Assembly (NCBI GenBank): GCA_903871875.1
Contig: CAIQIR010000006.1
Span: forward strand, 1 to 33,283
Direction: 5' to 3'
From: an uncultured Schlesneria sp.
GTDB taxonomy: Bacteria > Planctomycetota > Planctomycetia > Planctomycetales > Planctomycetaceae
DNA: 33,283 bases
Shown: positions 27,295 through 33,283 of the stretch, piece by piece
How the letters are laid out: each line of letters starts with the position of its first letter
Numbering within the stretch: the stretch's first letter is position 1
The notes under the pieces: generated by a model
The model's database searches: none
Seen by the model: only the letters and a program-made list of their open reading frames with translations
What the model was told of the DNA's origin: nothing
Program-made: the position numbers and the translations under genes

Positions 27295-27396
27295 TTCAAT
27301 GTCAGGTAACCACCCATCAGATCAACCCCGTCAAGGATTGCCCAGAGGCAATCGTCTTGACGAATTGAATGCTCGATCCGAAGTCTGGACCAAACC

Positions 27397-27885
27397 ATGA
27401 GCCAATATGACGTCGTGCTACATGCCACTGATTTCTCAAAGGATGCGGATCAGGCGTTCTCCGTCGCGTGCGCCATCGCGCGGGATCACTTTGCGACGCT
27501 GGTCGTCGTGCATGTTGTCCCGCCGGAAACGCCGTTGGACTGCGATTCAAATTCAAATATCCTCGTCGGGGATCAAGCGACGGTCGCCCCCTACCGACAA
27601 CAATTTGAACGCCTGCGTCAAATCGCAGATGGAATTCCCATTAGCTTTCGGCTCGTCAAAGGCTATCCTATCGGGACGATTTTGAACGTGGCCCACGAAG
27701 AAAGCGCGGACGTGATCGTCATTGCCTCGGAGTTCAATGAGGGACAAGCATTCCAGCTCCACAGCGGAATTGCCGAGGGAGTGCTCAGACAGGCCCATTG
27801 TCCCGTCTGCTGTTTTCGTCTTCCCACAAGTCAGCTCAGCCCGAATACCCGACGTGCGGCTCGATGCAACACGCTGCTTAACTGA
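27397..27885 (+). CDS. Universal stress protein, non-canonical nucleotide site
   Basis: A 162-residue Usp-fold protein beginning YDVVLHATDFSKDADQAF and ending with QAHCPVCCF. The usual G-x2-G-x9-G-S/T nucleotide motif is absent: the corresponding segment reads ASEFNEGQAFQLHSGIAEG. It may therefore not bind ATP, unlike the other Usp in this window. The start has only a weak ribosome site. A strong -24/-12 element lies about 105 bases upstream, so expression probably depends on sigma-54 and an activator. It is set apart from the oxidase operon by about 370 bases. Confidence 0.85.
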   Translation: MSQYDVVLHATDFSKDADQAFSVACAIARDHFATLVVVHVVPPETPLDCDSNSNILVGDQATVAPYRQQFERLRQIADGIPISFRLVKGYPIGTILNVAHEESADVIVIASEFNEGQAFQLHSGIAEGVLRQAHCPVCCFRLPTSQLSPNTRRAARCNTLLN

Positions 27886-28025
27886 AACCCGCCAATACTG
27901 ATGGCCAGACATCAGAACCTGCCGACGAACGCCTGAAGTTTTTCACACGGATTAATAAACACGATACTGATTTCTCATCGCCACAATGTCATCGCAGCCG
28001 AAGAGCTGCCGGAAGGAGAACCGAA

Positions 28026-28466
28026 ATGAACGCACGATCGATCTGGAAATGGACTGTTCCACTGACACTGGGTCTCGGTTTTGGTGCCGCGATGCTCTTC
28101 CCTTCTTCCCAACAAGTGACTCCCGCTGCTGAGGAAAAGCCGGCAACCCTTCAGGCATTCATGCGACAGAAGCTCGAGGCTTCATCTCAAATCCTCGAGG
28201 GTCTGACCGTTGAAGATGCCGAGCTGATTAAAAAGGGAACCACAAAGATCCTGGAGATGAGCAAAGTCGAGCTGTGGAATGTTCTCACCGATGCGGACTA
28301 TCGCGAGTTCAATCGGGATTTTCGCTCGAGCATGCGAAAACTGGATCAGGCAGCGACAGAAAAGAACTTTGATAACGCGATTCTTCAATGGATCGATGCG
28401 ATGAAGGGCTGCGTGGAGTGTCACAAATACGTTCGTAGCGAACGCGTCAAACTGAAATCACCTTAA
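28026..28466 (+). CDS. Exported class II (cytochrome c'-like) monoheme cytochrome
   Basis: A 146-residue protein. The N-terminus is a signal peptide or anchor (WKWTVPLTLGLGFGAAML). The mature part is almost entirely helical and ends with one heme motif, CVECH, about 12 residues from the C-terminus, the position seen in four-helix cytochromes c' and c-556. Such proteins bind NO or carry electrons in the periplasm. GGAAGGAG lies 7 bases before the ATG, a strong ribosome site. No sigma-54 element precedes it; a TTCACA hexamer at 27942 could be a -35 box but the -10 match is poor. A role with the oxidase upstream is plausible, not shown. Confidence 0.8.
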   Translation: MNARSIWKWTVPLTLGLGFGAAMLFPSSQQVTPAAEEKPATLQAFMRQKLEASSQILEGLTVEDAELIKKGTTKILEMSKVELWNVLTDADYREFNRDFRSSMRKLDQAATEKNFDNAILQWIDAMKGCVECHKYVRSERVKLKSP

Positions 28467-28507
28467 GAGCGGCCTTTTGCCGCCCCATCAATAGCGACCG
28501 CTGACAC

Positions 28508-28559
28508 TGACCTGCGTTAGAGACACGGAAAACAATCCGGAGGTTTTTGACGCAGGTCA
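28508..28559. repeat. Nested inverted repeat downstream of the cytochrome c' gene
   Basis: A 10-bp perfect outer stem (TGACCTGCGT at 28508-28517 with ACGCAGGTCA at 28550-28559), extendable by three pairs including two G-U, encloses an inner CGGA/TCCG hairpin (28526-28539). It starts 41 bases after a stop codon. It could be a terminator without T tract, a small structured RNA, or a remnant of a short mobile repeat. Confidence 0.4.
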
Positions 28560-28747
28560 CCGTTTCTACATCCGTCGCAAGACATCGGTAGGCGACCGTG
28601 GGGCAACTCTGATCCACAGGGAGATCTGTCGACCATGCCCTTTGAGTCTCTTGCGCCTCCTTGCGTTGGCTCGACAAAAAGACTTTCATCACATCGGGTG
28701 CCGTTGCACCGAGGCCGGTCCAGATCGCTCGTTGTCATGAGAGAAAC

Positions 28748-28960
28748 ATGACAGATTCACGTCTCGTTTTTGATCGATCGCCCCGCGGCGAGTGGACGCA
28801 GCTTCGTCTGCGACAATCGGAGTCGCATCTCAACCCCACCGCCATTGAACGAATCAACGACGTCTTAGGACCTGCATCCCGACACGAATTGACTCGCCCC
28901 CACGAGCCAGAAAACAGTTCACGTCCCAAGGAAAATCAAACATGGTCATTCCGACGATAG
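28748..28960 (+). CDS. Possible small gene upstream of the MgtC-like gene
   Basis: An open frame of 70 residues with GAGA 3-6 bases before the ATG. It ends 19 bases inside the next gene. The predicted protein is polar and basic with no recognisable domain. The overlap with a downstream start is compatible with translational coupling, but composition alone does not separate it from a chance frame. Confidence 0.3.
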   Translation: MTDSRLVFDRSPRGEWTQLRLRQSESHLNPTAIERINDVLGPASRHELTRPHEPENSSRPKENQTWSFRR

Positions 28961-29628
28961 AGATGTTCCTCCGCATGGGTGCCGGCACGGCGCTGGGAGC
29001 CGCTGTCGGTTACGAACGAGAACGCAGCGGGCACCCAGCGGGTCTACGCACTCATTTGCTGGTGTCCCTGGCGTCAGCAACATTCATGCTCGTCTCAACT
29101 CAATTCGTCTACTTCCAGACTTACGACAAAGGCGATCTGATTGCGGTGGATACCTCCCGCATCGCTGCCAGTGTTGTCTCTGGGATCGGATTTCTCGGTG
29201 CCGGCGCGATCCTGCGAAACGGCATCAGTATTCAGGGGCTGACGTCTGCAGCGAGTCTGTGGTTGGTTGCAGCCGTGGGGCTGGCCGCGGGTGGTGGCAT
29301 GTACTTCGTAGCAGTCGCGGCAACGCTCGGATCCCTGTTTGGACTGAGATTTCTTCGCCGGGTAGAACGAGTTCGGTGGCATGTGTGCCAGCGTCAAGTG
29401 GAAATCACCGGACAGAAACCCAGCCTGAATCGAACCATCATCTTTGAAGAGTTACAAAAACTGGGAATCACTTTGACCGATCTGGAAAGCTCGCATAACC
29501 TCGTCGCAAATGAACTACGCCTGATCTTTGACGTACATATTCCGACCGAAAAAGGTGTTGAGCAGATGCTCACTCGGCTGGAAGCCTTACCCGGTGTGAA
29601 CAGCGTCAAAGTGCAGCGCATCGACTGA
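28942..29628 (+). CDS. MgtC/SapB family membrane protein
   Basis: A 228-residue protein. The N-terminal membrane domain (about residues 1-140, four to five helices) has the MgtC signatures YERERSGHPAGLRTHLLV, RIAASVVSGIGFLGAGAIL and GLTSAASLWLVAAVGLAAG. The C-terminal about 80 residues form a soluble ACT-like domain (beginning RQVEITGQ). In pathogens MgtC inhibits F-type ATP synthase and supports growth at low magnesium; many environmental homologues, probably including this one, have no established role. AAGGA precedes the ATG by about 10 bases. Hairpins follow at 29661-29713. Confidence 0.88.
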   Translation: MVIPTIEMFLRMGAGTALGAAVGYERERSGHPAGLRTHLLVSLASATFMLVSTQFVYFQTYDKGDLIAVDTSRIAASVVSGIGFLGAGAILRNGISIQGLTSAASLWLVAAVGLAAGGGMYFVAVAATLGSLFGLRFLRRVERVRWHVCQRQVEITGQKPSLNRTIIFEELQKLGITLTDLESSHNLVANELRLIFDVHIPTEKGVEQMLTRLEALPGVNSVKVQRID

Positions 29629-29687
29629 AGAACAGAATCCCCACGAACAATTGAACGGGTGCTTGAGCATCAAGCAAGTGTGTCAGC

Positions 29688-29713
29688 CTGCGCGATGGAG
29701 GCCCATCGCGCAG
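29688..29713 (+). terminator. Hairpin downstream of the mgtC-like gene
   Basis: A perfect 11-bp stem (CTGCGCGATGG / CCATCGCGCAG) with a 4-base loop, 60 bases after the stop codon. No T tract follows, so termination would be atypical. Confidence 0.5.
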
Positions 29714-29918
29714 ACCTCGAGGTCGCATAAGTGTCGGCAACATTAATTCCCGACCAGATTCATCTCCTTATTGGCTCCGCGAAGTGAAAGAGCGATGCAG
29801 GTAAGTCGAAATCTCAATTTAACCGAGGGGATCAAGTCTGGATTTGATACAGTGCTGTCCCGAATTTTTTCTTTGTGAAAAGTCCGCCCCAAACCGTGTC
29901 ATGCTCAGTAGAGTTGTG

Positions 29919-29943
29919 CCTGCGGTAAAACGGGTTCCGCAGG
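29919..29943 (+). promoter_or_regulatory. Leader hairpin of the phosphatase gene
   Basis: A 7-bp perfect stem (CCTGCGG / CCGCAGG) with an 11-base loop, ending 42 bases before the ATG at 29986. It could regulate translation or mark the end of an upstream transcript; no known riboswitch is recognisable. Confidence 0.3.
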
Positions 29944-29985
29944 TGAATTCGACGCCCCAATGCCACTCGATTTGAGAGCCCTTCT

Positions 29986-30642
29986 ATGCACGGCCGAGTC
30001 ATCGCCGTGGGCGACATTCATGGTTGCCCTAATGCCCTGAACGCTCTCGTCGCCGCCATCAATCCGAAATCCGACGACATGATTGTCACCTTGGGCGATT
30101 ATGTGGATCGCGGCCTGGATTCGAAAAGTGTCTTGGACCAACTGATCGTCTTAGCCAATCGGTGTCATCTCGTCCCAGTTCTCGGCAATCACGACGAAAT
30201 GATGCTTCACGCCAGGGACGGTGAAGCAGATTTCCAGGACTGGATGACCGTCGGCGGCGACGCCACGCTTGATTCCTATGGTTCTACGGGAACGCTCAGT
30301 CACATTCCCACTGAACATTTCCGTTTCCTTGAGCAGTGCGTTTCCTATTTCGAGATTAAGACGCATTTCTTCGTTCACGCCAACTACAAACCGGACCTTG
30401 CATTGGACCAGATGGATGACCACACACTCCGCTGGTTGTCGCTGCGAGACTCGGTACCTGGACCACACTATTCAGGAAAAATCGCCGTCATGGGACATAC
30501 GCCTCAACCGGACATTCTCGATTTGGGACATCTCATCTGCATCGACACGAATTGTTGGGATGGGGGATGGCTGACGGCGCTAGATGTAGTGAGCGGTCAA
30601 AAGTGGCAAGTCAACGAGCAGGGGTATTTGCGAACCGATTGA
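29986..30642 (+). CDS. PPP-family serine/threonine protein phosphatase
   Basis: A 218-residue metallophosphoesterase of the PrpA/PrpB and lambda-phosphatase size. The metal-binding motifs are GDIHG (9-13), GDYVDRG (37-43) and GNHDEM (67-72), with later histidines in FFVHANY and VMGHTP, so the two-metal site is complete. Enzymes of this group dephosphorylate proteins or small phospho-compounds such as diadenosine tetraphosphate. No kinase gene is adjacent. The gene stands alone or is followed, after 94 bases, by the alpha/beta hydrolase. Confidence 0.9.
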   Translation: MHGRVIAVGDIHGCPNALNALVAAINPKSDDMIVTLGDYVDRGLDSKSVLDQLIVLANRCHLVPVLGNHDEMMLHARDGEADFQDWMTVGGDATLDSYGSTGTLSHIPTEHFRFLEQCVSYFEIKTHFFVHANYKPDLALDQMDDHTLRWLSLRDSVPGPHYSGKIAVMGHTPQPDILDLGHLICIDTNCWDGGWLTALDVVSGQKWQVNEQGYLRTD

Positions 30643-30736
30643 CCGATGCGAGGCGTTTGCATTTCCCGTCTGTTTGAAGGTCTTATGTGCAACTTGTCCC
30701 TTCAACAATTCATCGGGTCAGGAAAAGCGATTGCCG

Positions 30737-31195
30737 ATGATCATTCTCTTTCTTCACGGTTGGCATTCGGTTCCAGGTGGCGTCAAACCGACCTATCTGA
30801 AAGAACATGGTCACGAAGTCATCAACCCTGCCCTGGATGACGATCACTTCGGTGTAGCAGTGGCAACTGCTCAGGCCGAATTCGACAAACATCAACCTCA
30901 GGTCGTCGTCGGTTCTTCCAGAGGTGGTGCCGTGGCAATGAACATCAACAGCGGCGCCGCGAAACTCGTGCTCCTGTGTCCGGCCTGGAAGAATTGGGGA
31001 ACGGCCAACGCCGTGCGACCCGACACAGTGATTCTGCACAGCCGATCCGATGACGTGATCCCGTTTGCACACTCAGAGGAACTGGCCCGAAATAGCGAGT
31101 TGCCTACGTCAGTTTTGAGAGAGATTGGCAACGATCATCGATTAGCCGACTCGAAGTCATTGGCAGCGATGCTGAAGGCGTGCGGCGCAAATTGA
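30737..31195 (+). CDS. Small alpha/beta hydrolase (YqiA/RBBP9-like)
   Basis: A 152-residue hydrolase. The ATG at 30737 starts directly on the first beta strand (MIILFLHGWHS), which is normal for this group; the frame is also open from 30674. The nucleophile elbow is GSSRGG with S61, the acid is D105 or D106 in SRSDDVIPF, and the base is H134 in GNDHRL. Substrate is unknown; relatives include the esterase YqiA. It is convergent with the strong terminator that reads from the right. Confidence 0.8.
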   Translation: MIILFLHGWHSVPGGVKPTYLKEHGHEVINPALDDDHFGVAVATAQAEFDKHQPQVVVGSSRGGAVAMNINSGAAKLVLLCPAWKNWGTANAVRPDTVILHSRSDDVIPFAHSEELARNSELPTSVLREIGNDHRLADSKSLAAMLKACGAN

Positions 31196-31245
31196 GGCCA
31201 CTATCAATCGTCTCTTTCTGGACGAGAATCAGAAGTGCCGGAAAT

Positions 31246-31281
31246 CAAAAAAGCAAAAAGCCGCTGTGAGTTCCCAGCGGC
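31246..31281 (-). terminator. Intrinsic terminator reading leftward (tRNA-type unit)
   Basis: On the minus strand, stem GCCGCTG/CAGCGGC (31260-31281) with an 8-base loop is followed by TTTTTGCTTTTTT, a textbook intrinsic terminator. On the plus strand the same stem is followed by CTTTT, so it can also end the hydrolase transcript. The stronger direction suits a transcript coming from the tRNA-like fragment at 31382. Confidence 0.8.
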
Positions 31282-31381
31282 CTTTTCGTCTGTCGATTTT
31301 GATTTGTGATTCACGCTCTGGCGGAATTGTCGCCTGCCAAAAACCGGCAACTGCAAACTACTGCCAGATAAGGCATTACAA

Positions 31382-31422
31382 GTGGACGATATTGGACTCG
31401 AACCAACGACCTCCACGATATC
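31382..31422 (-). tRNA. 3' fragment of a tRNA-Val(GAC)-like gene, probable attachment-site scar
   Basis: Read on the minus strand: GATATCGTGGAGGTC, then the T arm TTGG-TTCGAGT-CCAA, then the acceptor strand ATCGTCCA. This resembles the anticodon-loop-to-3'-end part of bacterial tRNA-Val(GAC). The matching 5' acceptor strand (GGACGAT), the D arm and the 5' half of the anticodon stem are absent upstream, where an AT-rich unrelated sequence begins. It cannot fold as a tRNA. Such 3' fragments are left at the far end of elements that integrated into a tRNA gene. Confidence 0.6.
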
Positions 31423-31426
31423 AAAC

Positions 31427-31781
31427 AACAAAATTCCGAATCGATACGGCATGAAAACCCTTGTTTTTATTGTGTCTATCGCGCGACCCTAAGAGTGCAA
31501 GAGTTCTCACTATTTCTCGGTGGTTTTCAATTGTTTTCACCCTCTGAGGGTAGTGACTTCGATCCTTGCTAACCAACCTAGGAGGTCAGACGTTTCTACC
31601 CCGTTACGACCCTTCTCAACGAACACCATCCACCGGGGCCAGCAATTCCGCATCACTGCAATTCGTGGTAAAGACCGGAATGACAGGTGGTCCCTTCGAT
31701 GGCGTTTCCGGTGACCTGTCCCGCTTTGCATCAGCAACGGATTAGTATCGGTACGTCGTTTGAATATAAAGACTGCAGAAT
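31427..31781. other. Non-coding or decayed stretch next to the tRNA fragment
   Basis: About 355 bases, locally more AT-rich than the flanking genes, with no recognisable protein on either strand. A minus-strand open frame of 96 codons (31537-31827) has no ribosome site or familiar sequence and overlaps the interrupted gene. No integrase is visible. Confidence 0.45.
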
Positions 31782-32195
31782 TCAATCGGCGATATAGGAC
31801 AGATTGATGCGAGGCCAGACCGGACACGCGACTTCGCCAACAGGATCATCGGATATCATCGCCTGAATCGACGTATGATCTGCCGCATTTAGATTCTCCC
31901 TGACCACGCTACTCCAGACTTCGAAGCGAGGAGCAGTTGCCTGAACGTCGGCTTCCACAAGGATTAATTCGCAATCATTGAATAACTCATCAAATTGTGC
32001 GTATCGATAATTTCCTCGTTCTTCGCACCCGGTGGGGATGAATGCCGCGGCCAGCCTCAGCCGAAGATCGGCGTCGCGCAGTAACGCCAGTCACCCGTCC
32101 GTGATCCGATCGTCGCACCCACTCACCTTGATGTCGCGATTGAAACCCGGCTCACTCTTGTGCTTGCCCCATTGCGTGACCTCCTGGCGACTCAT
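31782..32195 (-). pseudogene. Hypothetical gene interrupted by an in-frame TGA
   Basis: Reading from the ATG at 32195 (MSRQEVTQWGKHKSEPG) the frame is open for 34 codons, meets TGA at 32093-32091, and then continues open for 102 codons (beginning LALLRDADLRLRLAAAF, ending RINLSYIAD) to a TGA at 31784-31782. Composition on both sides is like a normal soluble protein, so I infer one gene of about 137 codons with a nonsense change, probably TGG to TGA. I do not recognise the family. Recoding (selenocysteine) or a sequencing error are the other options. Confidence 0.5.
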
Positions 32196-32387
32196 GGAAT
32201 GCATTCCAAACCATGAAACACCGAGAATCGCGAATGATTTGAAATTTCCTTGTCACATGCCGTTAGTACGGTTTAGAGAAGTCTCGAAGAGTTGAAGAAC
32301 CAGTCCTTGCGTTCCGCCTTTGAGGATGGTCAAATGCGATGCAATTTGCCCAGGGCCTCACAGCGGCAGTCAGGCCGAAAGGACATC

Positions 32388-33283
32388 ATGACTCGCGAGC
32401 AATACCAGGCTGCCGGTTGGGGTATATTCTGGTCCGGTGGGCTAGCGGTCGCAATCTTCGTTGGCTCGCGCAACCTCCGCAACATAGACGCCGCTCTGGT
32501 TGGGTACACGTTCGCCTGCCTCTTCGCGGCATTCGGAATTGCCTACCGTTATTCGATTTGGTTGCAGCGGCCACCAACAAAGATCTACATGCGACGGGGG
32601 TGGAAGGCTTTCTTCCGACCCGGTCACCTGTTTGCAAATGCCAGGCACCTGGCATGGCGGATGTTGCGATTGTTCGCCCTGAACGAGCACATCTTCAAGC
32701 GGAGCAAGTCGCGCGGGTTCGCACATCTACTGATCATGTGGGGGTGCGTCCTGGCCTCCGCGATCACCTTTCCACTGGTCTTCGGCTGGGTCAACTTTGA
32801 AACCGTGCCTGGTGACTTCACCAGGTATCGCACGTTCATGTTCGGGTTCCCCGTTTTCGATTTTGCGCATGACTCACTACTTGGCCACATGATTTTCCAC
32901 GGACTGGTGTGGTCGGCACTACTGGTCATCCCTGGAGTGATGTGGGCGTTCAACCGCCGCATTCATGATCACGACGCGGCTGCGCTTCAGGGTTTTCAGG
33001 AGGATTTTCTCCCGCTGTTCCTGTTATTCGCGGTCAGCGTCACAGGACTGCTACTCACGGTCAGTTACACCTGGATGAAGGGGTACGGGTACGAGTTCCT
33101 CGCGATTGTGCATGCGGTCACGGTGATCTTTACTCTGCTCTGGCTGCCGTTCGGCAAGTTTTTCCATATTTTCCAGAGGCCAGCACAACTGGGAGTGTCG
33201 TTCTATAAGGACATCGGGAGCAGTAGCGAACAGGCCAAGTGCCGGCGGTGTGGGGAAGAGTTTGCCTCCCGCCTGCACGTCGA
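32388..33283 (+). CDS. NarI-like membrane cytochrome b subunit, 3' end outside window
   Basis: A frame open from the ATG at 32388 to the window end (298 codons, no stop), with AAAGGA 5 bases before the start. It encodes a polytopic membrane protein with about six helices. Histidines fall inside helices ([40 protein letters not shown]), as in the diheme cytochrome b subunits of nitrate reductase (NarI) and related Fe-S oxidoreductases. After the last helix comes CRRCGEEF, a CxxC pair that probably continues into an Fe-S or zinc-binding segment. I infer a quinol-oxidising subunit of a respiratory complex whose other subunits lie beyond the window. Confidence 0.7.
   Translation, partial: MTREQYQAAGWGIFWSGGLAVAIFVGSRNLRNIDAALVGYTFACLFAAFGIAYRYSIWLQRPPTKIYMRRGWKAFFRPGHLFANARHLAWRMLRLFALNEHIFKRSKSRGFAHLLIMWGCVLASAITFPLVFGWVNFETVPGDFTRYRTFMFGFPVFDFAHDSLLGHMIFHGLVWSALLVIPGVMWAFNRRIHDHDAAALQGFQEDFLPLFLLFAVSVTGLLLTVSYTWMKGYGYEFLAIVHAVTVIFTLLWLPFGKFFHIFQRPAQLGVSFYKDIGSSSEQAKCRRCGEEFASRLHV

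Larger units (their letters stand above)
29629..29985. other. Intergenic region between mgtC-like and phosphatase genes
   Basis: No gene seen. It holds two hairpins after the mgtC-like gene: GCTTG/CAAGC (29661-29675) and the stronger one listed separately at 29688. A stable hairpin also lies in the probable leader of the phosphatase gene (29919-29943). Confidence 0.5.

Noticed and set aside
31266-31454. Plus-strand frame containing LDSNQRP
   Set aside because: This string is a well-known artefact of translating the antisense of a tRNA 3' end; here it overlaps the tRNA fragment and the terminator.
31537-31827. Minus-strand 96-codon frame between tRNA fragment and interrupted gene
   Set aside because: No ribosome site or familiar protein sequence, and it overlaps the end of the interrupted gene in another frame.
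32091-32093. Selenocysteine reading of the in-frame TGA
   Set aside because: Only a short GCCGA/TCGGC stem follows and the context does not match a known selenoprotein; a nonsense change is simpler.

Overview
The window looks like a moderately GC-rich bacterial chromosome, most probably from the phylum Planctomycetota (a Schlesneria/Planctopirus-like lineage). I base that on the overall style of the genes: an rsmH - LysM protein - FtsL-like - ftsI cluster with no mraZ, M48/TPR membrane proteins, and a cbb3 oxidase operon of unusual layout. The assignment is from memory and was not checked by any search.

Layout. (1) 2-4109: the 3' part of a TPR-like membrane protein and an M48 metallopeptidase. 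(2) 4445-6941: xylulokinase and MazG. (3) 7140-11867: a short division and cell-wall cluster of rsmH, a LysM protein, an FtsL-like protein and ftsI; ftsL and ftsI overlap by ATGA. (4) 11986-14089, minus strand: a DUF3618 protein and a Holin-X-like protein (a YqjD/YqjE-like pair), a universal stress protein and a 70-residue unknown. (5) 14281-17874: a PAS-PAS hybrid histidine kinase and an NtrC-type sigma-54 activator. (6) 18961-27025: a tightly packed cbb3-type oxidase operon containing a diheme lipoprotein, an unknown membrane protein, CcoN, CcoO, two small membrane proteins, a CcoI-type copper ATPase, a TauE/DsbD_2-like protein and a DUF4405-like protein. (7) 27397-31195: a second universal stress protein, a class II c-type cytochrome, an MgtC-like protein, a PPP-family phosphatase and an alpha/beta hydrolase. 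(8) 31200-33283: a strong minus-strand terminator, a tRNA-Val-like 3' fragment without its 5' half, a gene interrupted by a stop codon, and the 5' part of a NarI-like cytochrome b. This last section looks like the edge of an inserted or decayed segment.

How the parts may work together. Good -24/-12 (sigma-54) matches lie before the 70-residue gene (minus strand, 14137-14151), before the oxidase operon (18672-18687) and before the second universal stress protein (27279-27294). A weaker one faces the kinase gene. The sigma-54 activator encoded between them is the obvious candidate regulator. The kinase's first PAS domain has a histidine where FixL and DosP carry their heme ligand. My main hypothesis is therefore a local two-component, sigma-54-dependent circuit that switches on a high-affinity oxidase and stress proteins, perhaps under low oxygen. 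It is comparable in logic, not in descent, to FixLJ or DosR systems. The oxidase itself seems to lack a conventional CcoP: its diheme part and its membrane anchor appear to be two separate proteins.
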